Origin: Opitutales bacterium
GTDB lineage: Bacteria > Verrucomicrobiota > Verrucomicrobiia > Opitutales > JAFGAQ01
Length of the DNA stretch: 44,214 nt
Assembly (NCBI GenBank): GCA_022361075.1
Contig: JAKSBQ010000099.1
Span: 1 to 44,214 of the forward strand
Direction of reading: 5' to 3'
Below are positions 27,899 to 37,327 of this stretch, piece by piece; within the stretch, counting starts at the first letter, position 1; the number at the start of each line of letters is the position of its first letter. Both the position numbers and the translations under genes were made by a program. Under the pieces are notes generated by a model. The model was not told the DNA's origin. It worked only from the letters and a program-made list of their open reading frames with translations, and ran no database searches.

Positions 27899-29794
27899 TT
27901 AATCCTTTCGAGCTTGATGAACCATCAAAATGGAGATGTCTGCGGGATTGACACCACTGATACGAGACGCCTGGGCGAGATTGATCGGTTTGATATTGTT
28001 GAGCTTTAGAGCGCTTTCTTTTCTGAGGCCTTTGATTTGCTCGTAGTCGATTTCTGATGGTAATCGGACTTTTTCGAGATCTTTAAATTTCGAGATGTGA
28101 CGGTGTTCCCGATCCAAGTATCCCTTGTATTTGATGAAATATTCAACGAGCAATCGAACGGTTTTTGAGGATTCAGACAATTCAGGAAAGAGCGAAAGCA
28201 AGTCTGCTGACCGTCGGACCGCATCACCTATAGTTCCATTCTGATAGCGTTCGATTTCCGAACGCTCTAGGAAAGTATCAATCTGCTTCCTCTGTGCAGA
28301 CATTCTTTGGGCCCTTTCGCTGGGGATAAGTTGGTGTGTGGTTGCTCTTTCGTGTAGTCTGTATTCTGCGCTTTCGTGGTTGAGAAGGAGCCGGAACTCC
28401 GCGCGGCTCGTGAACATTCGATAAGGCTCACTCGTGCCTTTGGTTACCAAGTCGTCTATCAGTACGCCAATGTAGGCTTCTTCTCTTCCAAGGATCAGCG
28501 GTTCGGCGCCGGCTAACTTTTGTGCGGCGTTGTTTCCTGCTATCAATCCTTGGGCTGCGGCTTCCTCATAGCCCGATGTTCCGTTTATTTGTCCTGCCAA
28601 AAATAGATTTTGAATTTGTTTGGATTCGAGAGAAGGAAATAGCTGAGTAGGATCCGCAAAATCGTATTCAACTGCATATGCGGGCCGAAGAATCCTAGCC
28701 TTTTCGAGCCCAGGAATTGTAGCCATCATTTCGATTTGAACCTCAAGTGGGAGACTAGTGGAGAGCCCGTTGATGTACCATTCATCGGTGTTTCTTCCTT
28801 CGGGTTCAATGAACAAGCGGTGTGAAGGTTTGTCCTCGAACCTCACATATTTGTCTTCAATGCTTGGGCAATATCGTGGACCTGAACTCTGAATGATCCC
28901 GGAATAAAGAGGTGAAAGATGCAGGTTATCTTTGATTGCCTTTTCAGTGGCTGAGGAGGTGTCGGTCATCCAGCAAGATACTTGATCGGTTCCAGGAATC
29001 CAGCCAGGAAGGGTTTGCCCAAATTGTTCCACGTGGAACAATGTGTCATCTGGTTCTTGGTTTCGAGAATCGTAATAGGCGAAAAATTGAGGGAGTTCAT
29101 CTCCTTTTTGCTCTGTTAATTTATCGAAATCAATAGATTGTCCCAAGATGCGTGCAGGAGTTCCGGTCTTCAGGCGTTCCATTTTTATCCCATGATCGAT
29201 GAGACATTTGGAAATGCCCTTAGCACTGAAGTCACCCATTCTTCCTCCTTCATTTTGATTTTTTCCGATGTGCATGATTGCCTGGAGAAAGGTTCCTGTG
29301 GTCAGGATGACAGTTCTTCCGAAGAAGGTGATATCTAGGTTGGTGTGAACTCCCTTTACCTCACCATTTTGGATAAGAAGATCGATTCCGATCGCCTGAA
29401 ACAGGGAAAGATTGGGCACTGATTCCAAACGATGCTTCATCCGAAATTGATAAGCTTTTTTGTCGCATTGAGCGCGTGGAGCTTGAACAGCGGGACCTTT
29501 GGATGCGTTGAGTAATCGAAATTGGATCGCGGTGGTATCCGTATTGATCGCCATCTCTCCCCCGAGAGCGTCGATTTCTCTCACGATTTGCCCCTTGGCT
29601 TGTCCACCAATTGCGGGGTTGCAGCTCATTTGTGCGATAGTATCGAGATTTCCCGTCAGCAGTAGGACGTCCATTCCCTTTCTCGCTGCGGCCAACGCCG
29701 CTTCGCATCCTGCATGACCTGCTCCGCAAACGATCACATCATACGGATTTTCTTTGTCGATTCGCAGTGGAAAACTATGTGCGGATTTAGTCAT
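27899..29794 (-). CDS. mnmG: tRNA uridine-5-carboxymethylaminomethyl modification enzyme MnmG
   Basis: MnmG (GidA) works with MnmE to modify the wobble uridine of several tRNAs. The 631-residue FAD protein begins with the dinucleotide-binding motif [19 protein letters not shown] (about 21-39) and contains [13 protein letters not shown] and the [12 protein letters not shown] segment. The C-terminal helical region (about 560-631) is present. The gene carries a perfect 16-bp parS-like palindrome at 29025-29040, read in frame as LFHVEQ. Start ATG at 29794. It follows mnmE by 62 bp on the same strand. Confidence 0.97.
   Translation of the reverse strand: MTKSAHSFPLRIDKENPYDVIVCGAGHAGCEAALAAARKGMDVLLLTGNLDTIAQMSCNPAIGGQAKGQIVREIDALGGEMAINTDTTAIQFRLLNASKGPAVQAPRAQCDKKAYQFRMKHRLESVPNLSLFQAIGIDLLIQNGEVKGVHTNLDITFFGRTVILTTGTFLQAIMHIGKNQNEGGRMGDFSAKGISKCLIDHGIKMERLKTGTPARILGQSIDFDKLTEQKGDELPQFFAYYDSRNQEPDDTLFHVEQFGQTLPGWIPGTDQVSCWMTDTSSATEKAIKDNLHLSPLYSGIIQSSGPRYCPSIEDKYVRFEDKPSHRLFIEPEGRNTDEWYINGLSTSLPLEVQIEMMATIPGLEKARILRPAYAVEYDFADPTQLFPSLESKQIQNLFLAGQINGTSGYEEAAAQGLIAGNNAAQKLAGAEPLILGREEAYIGVLIDDLVTKGTSEPYRMFTSRAEFRLLLNHESAEYRLHERATTHQLIPSERAQRMSAQRKQIDTFLERSEIERYQNGTIGDAVRRSADLLSLFPELSESSKTVRLLVEYFIKYKGYLDREHRHISKFKDLEKVRLPSEIDYEQIKGLRKESALKLNNIKPINLAQASRISGVNPADISILMVHQARKD
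29025..29040. promoter_or_regulatory. parS-like centromere site inside mnmG
   Basis: TGTTCCACGTGGAACA is a perfect 16-bp palindrome, extended to 20 bp as ATTGTTCCACGTGGAACAAT (29023-29042). This is the known ParB-binding parS sequence in many bacteria. It falls within the mnmG coding region, near codon 254. It suggests the window lies near the replication origin, though no oriC or parAB is seen here. Confidence 0.75.
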
Positions 29795-29856
29795 TTGGAA
29801 GCCAGTTATCTATAGATGATCTAGCGAATATGTGGAAAAAACAGTTCTTGATGAAC

Positions 29857-31227
29857 TTATTTTCCGATGCAGAAGCGACTGAATAGTTCGTCGAGTATCG
29901 CCTCGTTGTCAACGTGCTCATTAATCTTGTGGAGTGATTCGGAAGCGCGGATTAAGTGAAATGCAGCCAGTTCTGTTGAGGAATCTTCTGAAAGAAGTTG
30001 GTGGGCTTGTTCGAGCTCTTCCAAGGATTCTTGGATGAAGGATCTCTCCCTTAAATCAAACATTAAGCCCTCTTCCTCTCGGATTTCAAAATTCTGAGCA
30101 ATGAGGTTTTTCCACTTGGACCCGAGATCTTCCAGAGAAAGATTGTCGAGTGCGGAAATTCTTGAATGAGGAAAGTCGGCAAAATAGTCATTCCTTGTTC
30201 GTGATTCGGGAAGATCAATTTTGTTTTCTACGATAATACAATTACGGGGGTTGATCGCTGAAACGATAGAGGCGGGTAGTTCGGGAGGATCGATTGTTGA
30301 ATCTAGAACGACTAGAAAAAAGTCAGATTGATCTACTAGTTCGAGGGTATGCTCGATGCCCAGCGACTCAAGTTCACCTTTTGGAGAAATATTAAGTCCA
30401 GCAGTGTCGAAAAGATTGATCAAGTAACCGTCGATTTCAATATGTTCAAGGATGTAGTCACGGGTCGTTCCTGCTTCTTTGCTTACGAGTGCCCTGTTGT
30501 GGCCAACGAGTAAATTTAACAAACTGCTTTTTCCGGCGTTTGGGGAACCGAGAATGAGCGTGTTGATTCCATTTTGAATGATCTCCCTATTTTTGGCAGT
30601 AGCGTTAAGAGAGTTCAGTCTTGATATTATTTTTTTGATCTGTGCAGGAGGACCGTCCTTGTCTTCTGGAGGTAACTCATCTTCCGGAAAATCGATGTAG
30701 GCTTCAATTTCAGCTCTGAGCTTTGTTAATTCCTGGACAATACCCTTAATGTGGTTATCTGAAGCTCCTGTGAGGCGCTTCCGGGCTGCGGAAAGTGCTC
30801 TATCTGATTGAGCATGAATGGTTTCCAAAACTCCTTTGATTTGGGAAAATTTCAGCTTTTTGTTGAGGTAAGCACGCTTTGTGAACTCTCCTGGCTCAGC
30901 CAGACGGAAACCTCGTCTGCAGAAATCCTCAATGATCATTTTACAGATGAGAGGGTTGCCGTGAGGCATGATTTCGATCATCGCTTCGCCAGTGTATGAT
31001 GATCCAGGTTCATAATAAATCCAAACCACTTCATCAATGAGTTCACCTTCACCGTTTTTGAGTTTAGAAAAATAGGCGTGCCTGGGAATGGGTGAATTAT
31101 TTTTCCCGAGTAGTTGCTCGGCGTATTTTGTACAACTGCTCCCACTTGCTCGAATGAGCGCAAGTGCAGAAATGCCAGGTGGTGTCGACTGTGCGACAAA
31201 TGAATCTGTGTCGGAAGTAAGGTTCAA
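29857..31227 (-). CDS. mnmE: tRNA modification GTPase MnmE
   Basis: Partner of MnmG. The 456-residue protein has the folate-binding N-domain, a helical region, and an inserted G domain with GSPNAGKSS (P-loop), TTRDY (G2), DTAGL (G3) and ENKIDL (G4). It ends in FCIGK, the conserved C-terminal Cys motif. The start is TTG at 31227: it is the only plausible start and is preceded by AAGGAG at the right distance, which overlaps the recA stop (TAAGGAG). Only 6 bp separate the genes, so recA and mnmE are coupled. Confidence 0.96.
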   Translation of the reverse strand: MNLTSDTDSFVAQSTPPGISALALIRASGSSCTKYAEQLLGKNNSPIPRHAYFSKLKNGEGELIDEVVWIYYEPGSSYTGEAMIEIMPHGNPLICKMIIEDFCRRGFRLAEPGEFTKRAYLNKKLKFSQIKGVLETIHAQSDRALSAARKRLTGASDNHIKGIVQELTKLRAEIEAYIDFPEDELPPEDKDGPPAQIKKIISRLNSLNATAKNREIIQNGINTLILGSPNAGKSSLLNLLVGHNRALVSKEAGTTRDYILEHIEIDGYLINLFDTAGLNISPKGELESLGIEHTLELVDQSDFFLVVLDSTIDPPELPASIVSAINPRNCIIVENKIDLPESRTRNDYFADFPHSRISALDNLSLEDLGSKWKNLIAQNFEIREEEGLMFDLRERSFIQESLEELEQAHQLLSEDSSTELAAFHLIRASESLHKINEHVDNEAILDELFSRFCIGK

Positions 31228-31233
31228 TACTCC

Positions 31234-32307
31234 TTACTTCTCAGCAGGGGTATCGTTTTTGGCAAGAACAGAACCAACCTCAACCCGAACTTTTTCTAAA
31301 ATCGTCTGGGTGAGTTCCTCTGTGATTTCTGGATTTTCCATCAAGTATTGTTTCGCTGCCTCGCGACCTTGTCCGATTAGATCACCTTTGTATGAAATCC
31401 ACGCGCCCTTCTTTTCCAAAATCTTTTGATCGATCCCTAGATCCAAAATCGATCCGGTCTGGGAGATTCCCTCGTTATACATGATGTCGAATTCGCATTC
31501 GGTAAAAGGAGCAGCGACTTTGTTCTTCACCACTTTCAATCTTGTGCGGTTACCCGTGACCTCGCCTGAAGTCTTTTTGATTTGCCCGATTCTTCGGATA
31601 TCCATACGGACGGACGAGAAAAACTTGAGTGCACGTCCGCCGGGTTGAGTTTCTGGATTACCGAACATGACCCCGATTTTTTCACGAATTTGATTTGTGA
31701 AAAGACAAACGCATTGTGTTTTGCTAATGACGGAAGTGAGTCGACGCATAGCCTGACTCATCATTCGAGCCTGCAGACCGACAGTAGCGTCTCCCATTTG
31801 CCCATCCAATTCGGTTTTTGAAACGAGGGCTGCTACCGAGTCGACAACAATGACATCAATCGCCCCGGAGCGAATGAGCGTTTCGGTAATGTTTAGTGCA
31901 TCTTCACCACTTTCGGGTTGAGCGACCATCAAGCTATCGAGATCTACCCCGACCACCTTTGCGTAGCGTGGATCGAGGGCATGTTCGACATCGATGAAAA
32001 CTGCATTGCCACCTTGTTTTTGTGCCTGGGCGATGATGGACAAACAAAGAGTAGTCTTACCTGATGACTCAGGACCGTAGACTTCAGATACTCTCCCTCG
32101 TGGAAGACCACCAACTCCGAGCGCAAGGTCGATTGCAACCGATCCGGTAGAGATTACTGAAACATTCATCTTCGAAGCGTCACCGAGCCTCATCAAAGCT
32201 CCGTCGCCATATTGGCGGTTGATGGAGGAGACTGCTAAATCGAGCGAAGCTTTGCGATCATTGGCGGGTGAATTGGTTGGAGTTTTGGATGAAGATGCTT
32301 TAGCCAT
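31234..32307 (-). CDS. recA: Recombinase RecA
   Basis: RecA polymerises on single-stranded DNA and drives strand exchange and the SOS response. The 357-residue protein has Walker [23 protein letters not shown], and the DNA-binding loop 2 region around [19 protein letters not shown] short Ser/Thr/Pro-rich N-terminus and an acidic C-terminal tail are normal. Divergent from gluQ; the shared 121-bp region holds the TTCAATAATTGAA palindrome. mnmE follows within 6 bp. Confidence 0.98.
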   Translation of the reverse strand: MAKASSSKTPTNSPANDRKASLDLAVSSINRQYGDGALMRLGDASKMNVSVISTGSVAIDLALGVGGLPRGRVSEVYGPESSGKTTLCLSIIAQAQKQGGNAVFIDVEHALDPRYAKVVGVDLDSLMVAQPESGEDALNITETLIRSGAIDVIVVDSVAALVSKTELDGQMGDATVGLQARMMSQAMRRLTSVISKTQCVCLFTNQIREKIGVMFGNPETQPGGRALKFFSSVRMDIRRIGQIKKTSGEVTGNRTRLKVVKNKVAAPFTECEFDIMYNEGISQTGSILDLGIDQKILEKKGAWISYKGDLIGQGREAAKQYLMENPEITEELTQTILEKVRVEVGSVLAKNDTPAEK

Positions 32308-32353
32308 GAAAAATCCTGTCGTTTTGAGATATCTCTAAATAGGTGTATATATG

Positions 32354-32366
32354 TTCAATAATTGAA
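32354..32366. promoter_or_regulatory. Palindrome in the recA promoter region
   Basis: TTCAAT-A-ATTGAA is a perfect 6-bp inverted repeat about 47 bp upstream of recA, next to an A/T-rich TATATACA stretch that could be the -10 region. It is placed where a LexA-type repressor site would be, but it does not match the E. coli or Bacillus LexA consensus. Confidence 0.35.
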
Positions 32367-32428
32367 TGATCCCGAAAATCAAGTACGAACTGACTTTTTG
32401 AATGCATCATCTTGCCTAAACCTTCGCA

Positions 32429-33295
32429 ATGGAAAATCTGAACCATGGACCAGCTTACGTCGGTCGTTACGCTCCAACTCCTAGTGGTTTGATGCATTTG
32501 GGGCATTTGTCGACGTTTTGGAAGGCTCAAGAAAGAGCACGTCAATTTAGTGGAAGTATTTTTTTGCGAATCGAAGATATTGATCGTGAACGATGTAATA
32601 GCGAATTCGAAGAGAAGATAATTGAGGATTTTGCTTGGCTGGGATTGGAGTGGGACTCAAGTGCAGGAGGTGGTCCTGTGCGTCAGTCTAACAGATTGGG
32701 ATTATATCAACTCTATCTTCTAAAACTCATCAAAAAGGATGCTGTTTATCCGTGTGAGTTGAGTAGGAAAGAAATTCAAAAAGCGGTGGTTGCTACCAGT
32801 CCGTCGACATCCGAGGTGATCTTCCCAAATTCTTTGAGAGATCTTACGAATGCTGCGAAACATCAAAGAAGTCCGTTTTCGATGAATTGGAGATTTCGAG
32901 TTCCTGACGGTGAACAGGTTGGATTCACCGACAGGCGCAGCGGCGAACACCGATATATCGCAGGGCATGATTTTGGTGATTTCCTCGTTTGGAGAAGGTC
33001 AGGATGGCCCTCATACGAACTAGCGGTTGTCGTAGACGACATTGAGATGAGTGTTTCGGAAGTGGTTAGAGGAGAGGATCTTATGATATCTACGTCCCGG
33101 CAAATTCTTCTTTATGACAGTTTGAAAAAGGAGCTGCCGGCGTTTTATCATTGTCCTTTGGTGAAAGACAAAAACGGAGTAAGATTGGCGAAAAGTTTCG
33201 ATTCAGAGAGTTTACAAGCCTATCGCTCAAGAGGATGGAGCCGCGAGCGACTACTATGTCAGATCAGAGAATGGGCTGAACTAGAGTATTCATAG
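32429..33295 (+). CDS. gluQ: Glutamyl-Q tRNA(Asp) synthetase
   Basis: A 288-residue truncated glutamyl-tRNA synthetase that lacks an anticodon-binding domain and glutamylates queuosine on tRNA(Asp). It has the class I motifs YAPTPSGLMHLGHLST (HLGH in place of HIGH, about 14-29) and RLAKS in the KMSKS position (about 252-256), plus FLRIEDIDRERC typical of GluRS. The C-x-C zinc motif of the E. coli enzyme is not complete (only YPCEL). Start ATG at 32429. Divergent from recA. Confidence 0.88.
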   Translation: MENLNHGPAYVGRYAPTPSGLMHLGHLSTFWKAQERARQFSGSIFLRIEDIDRERCNSEFEEKIIEDFAWLGLEWDSSAGGGPVRQSNRLGLYQLYLLKLIKKDAVYPCELSRKEIQKAVVATSPSTSEVIFPNSLRDLTNAAKHQRSPFSMNWRFRVPDGEQVGFTDRRSGEHRYIAGHDFGDFLVWRRSGWPSYELAVVVDDIEMSVSEVVRGEDLMISTSRQILLYDSLKKELPAFYHCPLVKDKNGVRLAKSFDSESLQAYRSRGWSRERLLCQIREWAELEYS

Positions 33296-33339
33296 TTTGT
33301 GGTGTTGATGTATCAAAAAAAGATGATTCACTCATCGGG

Positions 33340-34509
33340 ATGATCGGAGGAACGACACATTCAGAGATTGATTTTGAGAGCCAAATTGATCGTGCCCAAA
33401 CAGGAAGCTTGAAGTGGGACAAATACAAAGGGAAAGACATCATCCCATTTTGGGTTGCTGATATGGATCTCCCTTCTCCTCAACCTGTTTTGGATGCGCT
33501 TCATCGTCGGGTTGATCACCGGGTTTTTGGTTACACACTTGCTCCAGAGTCTGCCACTGAAGCGGTGACAGAGTATTTAGCCAATACACATTCCTTCGAA
33601 GTTGACCCTGAATGGATTGTTTGGACTCCCGGCTTGGTTCCGGCTTTGGCCCTTGCTTGTCGTGCTTACGGCGTCAAAGGCGATGCAGTGATGACACTGA
33701 CTCCAGTTTACTACCCATTTCTTACAGTTCCGGGCTTTGCGGATCAAGAATTACAGTCTGTTCCCTTAGTTGAAGATTCCGTTAACCGGACTTGGGAGAT
33801 TGATTTTGACGAAATGGAGCGCAAAGTGACGAACCGTACCAGATTACTCATCATTAGTAATCCGCACAATCCAGTGGGTAAGGTTTTTAGTCGTGAGGAA
33901 GTTGAGAAGCTTGGACAGTTTGCCGTGAAGCATGATTTAATTCTCTGTTCAGATGAGATTCATTGTGACCTTATTCTGAACGATAAAGCGCACATTTGTG
34001 CGGGAACACTTTCTCAAGAAATTGTGGATCGCACCATCATCATGATGTCTCCAAGTAAAACCTACAACTTGGCGGGCCTAGCTTGTGCATATTTGGTCAT
34101 TCCAAACGCAAAAGTGCGTCATCAGTTCCAGAAAGTGGTTCGCGGAATCATCACAGAGGTTAATTGCATGGGTTACACTGCTTGCGAAGCGGCTTATCGA
34201 CATGGTGAACCCTGGCGAGTTGAGCTGATCAAGCACTTGAATGAGAATTTGCAACTCATCTATGAAACGGTGAACGATAAGTGGGCTGGGGCAAAAATCT
34301 ATCCGATGGATGCGACCTATCTTGCTTGGATCGATATGAGGCACCTTGGACTAAAAAATCCAGCATCGAAGTTTGAGAAATTTGGAATCGGACTATCTGA
34401 AGGGTCTCAGTTTGGCGGAGAGGGCTTTGTAAGACTGAATTTTGGATGTCCGGGATCGGTAATGGACGAGGGTCTAAATCGCATGAGCAAGGCTTTGGCA
34501 GAGTTTTAA
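33340..34509 (+). CDS. PatB/MalY-type PLP aminotransferase (cystathionine beta-lyase-like)
   Basis: A 389-residue fold-type I PLP enzyme. FWVADMDLPSPQPV near the N-terminus is the hallmark of the MalY/PatB group. SNPHNPVG (about 170-177), the SDEIHCDL segment, and SPSKTYNLAGL (about 232-242, PLP lysine) complete the active site. These enzymes cleave C-S bonds of cystathionine or cysteine conjugates; some also act as regulators. The exact substrate is not visible. Start ATG at 33340, 44 bp after gluQ. Confidence 0.85.
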   Translation: MIGGTTHSEIDFESQIDRAQTGSLKWDKYKGKDIIPFWVADMDLPSPQPVLDALHRRVDHRVFGYTLAPESATEAVTEYLANTHSFEVDPEWIVWTPGLVPALALACRAYGVKGDAVMTLTPVYYPFLTVPGFADQELQSVPLVEDSVNRTWEIDFDEMERKVTNRTRLLIISNPHNPVGKVFSREEVEKLGQFAVKHDLILCSDEIHCDLILNDKAHICAGTLSQEIVDRTIIMMSPSKTYNLAGLACAYLVIPNAKVRHQFQKVVRGIITEVNCMGYTACEAAYRHGEPWRVELIKHLNENLQLIYETVNDKWAGAKIYPMDATYLAWIDMRHLGLKNPASKFEKFGIGLSEGSQFGGEGFVRLNFGCPGSVMDEGLNRMSKALAEF

Positions 34510-34565
34510 CAAAAGAATGCTCAAAATTCTTTAGGTTTTAATTTTTGTTGCCGAAAGTATTGATA

Positions 34566-35306
34566 ATGAAAAGATTACCTTCCCCTTATGGAGAGATTGT
34601 GATTGCCGAGAAAGAGACACTGTTCGACTCCTTCACGTCAATGATACGGGATAGCGTAAAAGAAGTTACTTACCCCCCGGGTGTGGCACTTACTGGTGGT
34701 TCTACCCCTAAAGACTATTTCAGATGGCTTGCAGATCATCCGGATAAATTACCTGAAGCCAAAGAAAATGTGGTGTTCACAGTGAGTGATGAGCGTTACG
34801 TTCCGCTGGAGAGTGACGAAAGCAATTATGGGAACGCGATGCGGATGTTTCTTGATCCCGTTGGGATCATTGATGATCACCGTTATTTTTGGGATACGAG
34901 TCGTGATCCTGTGGACGCTGCAAGATGGTATCAGCAGCTTTGGGAATTGAGTTTCGGGGAAGACGCGACCTACGATATTTGCATGCTTGGTATGGGTGGG
35001 GATTGCCACACCGCCTCCTTGTTTCCTGGATCCCCACTTTTGGAACAGCTGGACGACAGCGGGGACAATTTTGCCTCAGTTTTAGTACCTGATAAAGGGG
35101 AACGATTGACTATAACGCCAAGAGGATTGAAGCGTTGTGGACGCATCGTGATATTTGTGCTTGGAGAAGGAAAAGCTGAGGCGGTTAAAAAGATCTTTCG
35201 TGGTGACGAAAATACTCCTGTTTCGGAAATTCCCGTTCGTTTGTTCAAGCACTTTCCTGAAAAAGTGACTTGGCTCATGGATGGGGCTGCAACTTCTTTG
35301 CTGTAG
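34566..35306 (+). CDS. pgl: 6-phosphogluconolactonase
   Basis: A protein of about 246 residues of the glucosamine-6-phosphate isomerase/6-phosphogluconolactonase fold. Marks of the lactonase group: GVALTGGSTPKDYFRWL (about 41-57), VSDERYVPLESDESNYGNAM (about 73-92) and MLGMGGDCHTASLFPGSPLL. It opens 6-phosphogluconolactone in the pentose phosphate pathway. The frame is open from TTG at 34545; ATG at 34566 is a more likely start. No zwf or gnd is adjacent. The hairpin at 35311-35341 follows, but its U-tract faces the opposite strand. Confidence 0.85.
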   Translation: MKRLPSPYGEIVIAEKETLFDSFTSMIRDSVKEVTYPPGVALTGGSTPKDYFRWLADHPDKLPEAKENVVFTVSDERYVPLESDESNYGNAMRMFLDPVGIIDDHRYFWDTSRDPVDAARWYQQLWELSFGEDATYDICMLGMGGDCHTASLFPGSPLLEQLDDSGDNFASVLVPDKGERLTITPRGLKRCGRIVIFVLGEGKAEAVKKIFRGDENTPVSEIPVRLFKHFPEKVTWLMDGAATSLL

Positions 35307-35310
35307 AGAC

Positions 35311-35341
35311 AAAAAAGAGCTGACCTTGAGGGCCAGCTCTT
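35311..35341 (-). terminator. Terminator of glnB (possibly bidirectional)
   Basis: AAGAGCTG (35315-35322) pairs perfectly with CAGCTCTT (35334-35341). On the minus strand it is followed by TTTTTT and ends the amtB-glnB unit. On the plus strand it follows the lactonase gene but has only a short T run. Confidence 0.85.
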
Positions 35342-35368
35342 GAAGTTATTGATAAATAAGGAGTTACC

Positions 35369-35725
<357 letters not shown>

Positions 35726-35764
35726 TTAACTCTAAATTTTGTTCAAGTTAATTGCCTGATCGAA

Positions 35765-37150
35765 TTAGTGTGAGCTAGGTCCGAAGTCAGGATAGGCTTC
35801 TTGACCGTGTTCTCCGATGTCGAGTCCGCTGAATTCCTCTTCCTCAGATACTCGGATACCCATTGTAACTTTAACAATGATACAGAGCACCAGTGTAAAA
35901 AGGAACGCAAAGATAGATACTGAGAATGCGCCGATAAGCTGCCAGAGCAGAGAACCTCCTCCGAAGATACCGACTGCAGCTGTTCCCCAAATACCACAGA
36001 CACCGTGAACAGAGATTGCTCCAACAGGATCGTCGATTTTGATTTTGTCGAAGAAAAGAACTGCGAATACTACGATTACGCCAGCGATTGCTCCAACGAT
36101 CACTGCAGCCCATGGTCCCATGGAATCTGCGCCTGCAGTGATACCGACCAGACCCGCGAGAATACCGTTCAAAGACATAGAAAGATCCGGGCGTTTACCA
36201 ACGATCCACGAGGTAAGCATTGTCGCTAGACCACCAGCAGCAGCAGCGAGTGCAGTTGTGACGAATACCAGTGATACCAATGAAGGATCTGCGGAAAGAA
36301 CCGAACCACCGTTAAATCCGAACCAACCTAGGAAAAGTAGAAATACACCGATTGTTGCGAGTGGCATACTGTGACCAAGGATAGGTTTGATGCTGCCATC
36401 AGCTCCGTATTTGCCTTTACGTGGTCCCAGAACAATTACAGCTGCGAGGGCTGCGAAACCTCCAAATGCGTGAACGAGTGTAGAACCCGCGAAGTCGTAG
36501 AAGCCGTTAGCGTCGAGCCATCCTTCGCCCCATTTCCAGGAACCAGTGATGGGATATGCGAATGCCACAAGGATGGTAGCGACCACCATGAAGCTCGGAA
36601 GCTTGATACGTTCAGCAACGGCACCGGATACGATCGTCGCCGCAGTAGCCGCGAACATTGCCTGGAAAATGAAATCGGTGTAACCGGTCATGCAAAGAGC
36701 ATAGCCCCCATATGCGTAGGTGTCTTCACCTCCATATCCAGCTGCTGTCATCGGGCTACCGAAAGCGAAGAAGTTTTCGATGAACCAATTTCCTACCGGA
36801 TACATCGCATTGAATCCCCACGCTGCATAGGTCAATAAGCCCATGCAGATGATGAATACATTCTTGAATAGAATGTTAACGGTGTTTTTGGACTGGGTAA
36901 GGCCAGATTCAAGTGTTGCGAAGCCAAGGTGCATGATGAAGACCAACCCTGCTGCGATTAGGATCCACAAATTACTTGTGGTGAAGAAATCAAATGTCTC
37001 TCCGTGTTTTGCTACGAGTTCAATGTAAGCCTCATCTGCTTCTGGTGCGGATGTTTCCTCTGCGGAAAGGTTTGTACAGAAGACAAAGCCTACGAGAAGC
37101 AATCCAGTGAACAGGTTTAGCGTTCGCTTCTTTTTCAATAGTGCTATCAT
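35765..37150 (-). CDS. amtB: Ammonium transporter
   Basis: A 461-residue Amt/MEP-family ammonium channel with a cleavable signal peptide (about 1-30, ending NLSAE) and 11 membrane helices. The pore His pair is present as His227 (STLVHAFGG) and His382 (ISVHGVCGIWGT). The GSWKWGEGWL and DDPVGAISVHG segments are typical. The C-terminal cytoplasmic tail (SEEEEFSGLDIGEHGQEAYPDF) is the part that PII contacts. It leads the amtB-glnB unit, with a sigma54-like promoter and a tandem-hairpin leader upstream. Confidence 0.96.
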   Translation of the reverse strand: MIALLKKKRTLNLFTGLLLVGFVFCTNLSAEETSAPEADEAYIELVAKHGETFDFFTTSNLWILIAAGLVFIMHLGFATLESGLTQSKNTVNILFKNVFIICMGLLTYAAWGFNAMYPVGNWFIENFFAFGSPMTAAGYGGEDTYAYGGYALCMTGYTDFIFQAMFAATAATIVSGAVAERIKLPSFMVVATILVAFAYPITGSWKWGEGWLDANGFYDFAGSTLVHAFGGFAALAAVIVLGPRKGKYGADGSIKPILGHSMPLATIGVFLLFLGWFGFNGGSVLSADPSLVSLVFVTTALAAAAGGLATMLTSWIVGKRPDLSMSLNGILAGLVGITAGADSMGPWAAVIVGAIAGVIVVFAVLFFDKIKIDDPVGAISVHGVCGIWGTAAVGIFGGGSLLWQLIGAFSVSIFAFLFTLVLCIIVKVTMGIRVSEEEEFSGLDIGEHGQEAYPDFGPSSH

Positions 37151-37180
37151 ATGGAATCAATCTTGTAGTATTGTTCGGAA

Positions 37181-37210
37181 ACCCCGTCGTGGGGTGCTTG
37201 TCGTCAAGCC
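37181..37210 (-). ncRNA. Tandem ACGA-loop hairpins in the amtB leader
   Basis: On the minus strand the leader reads GCTTG-ACGA-CAAGC (37209-37196) followed without a gap by ACCCC-ACGAC-GGGGT (37195-37181). Both stems are perfect. ACGA loops in two successive hairpins are the hallmark of the guanidine-II (mini-ykkC) riboswitch, but the second loop is five bases and there is no linker, so this is a look-alike until tested. Predicted transcription start (37210) falls one base before the first stem. Confidence 0.4.
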
Positions 37211-37220
37211 CGACAACTTC

Positions 37221-37237
37221 TGCACTATGTATGCCAA
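37221..37237 (-). promoter_or_regulatory. Candidate sigma54 (-24/-12) promoter of amtB-glnB
   Basis: On the minus strand TTGGCATACATAGTGCA has the GG and GC pairs exactly 10 bp apart, with a good -24 box and TGCA at -12. Nitrogen-limited expression of amtB and its PII from sigma54 with NtrC is known in many bacteria, which supports the call. Predicted start near 37210, 60 bp before the ATG. Confidence 0.55.
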
Positions 37238-37241
37238 AATA

Positions 37242-37278
37242 TAAAAAAGGGCGTTTTTCCTGAGAAAAAACACCCTTA
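37242..37278 (-). terminator. Rho-independent terminator of aspS
   Basis: On the minus strand AAGGG-T-GTTTTT and AAAAAC-G-CCCTT form an 11-bp stem with one internal mismatch, followed by TTTTTTATATTTT. It separates aspS from the amtB promoter directly downstream. Confidence 0.85.
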
Positions 37279-37290
37279 AAAGCATCATTT

Positions 37291-37308
37291 GGCTGAATTT
37301 AGTCAGCC
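37291..37308. promoter_or_regulatory. Inverted repeat between aspS and amtB
   Basis: GGCTGA-ATTTAG-TCAGCC, a perfect 6-bp inverted repeat centred about 90 bp upstream of the predicted amtB start and 20 bp after the aspS stop. It could be an activator site for sigma54 transcription or just a hairpin in the aspS 3' end; it lacks a U-tract. Confidence 0.35.
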
Positions 37309-37327
37309 TGCTTCTGTTTATAGCATT

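Noticed and set aside
35743-37028. Several open frames overlapping amtB on both strands
   Set aside because: All are shadows of the ammonium transporter gene, which has full family motifs.
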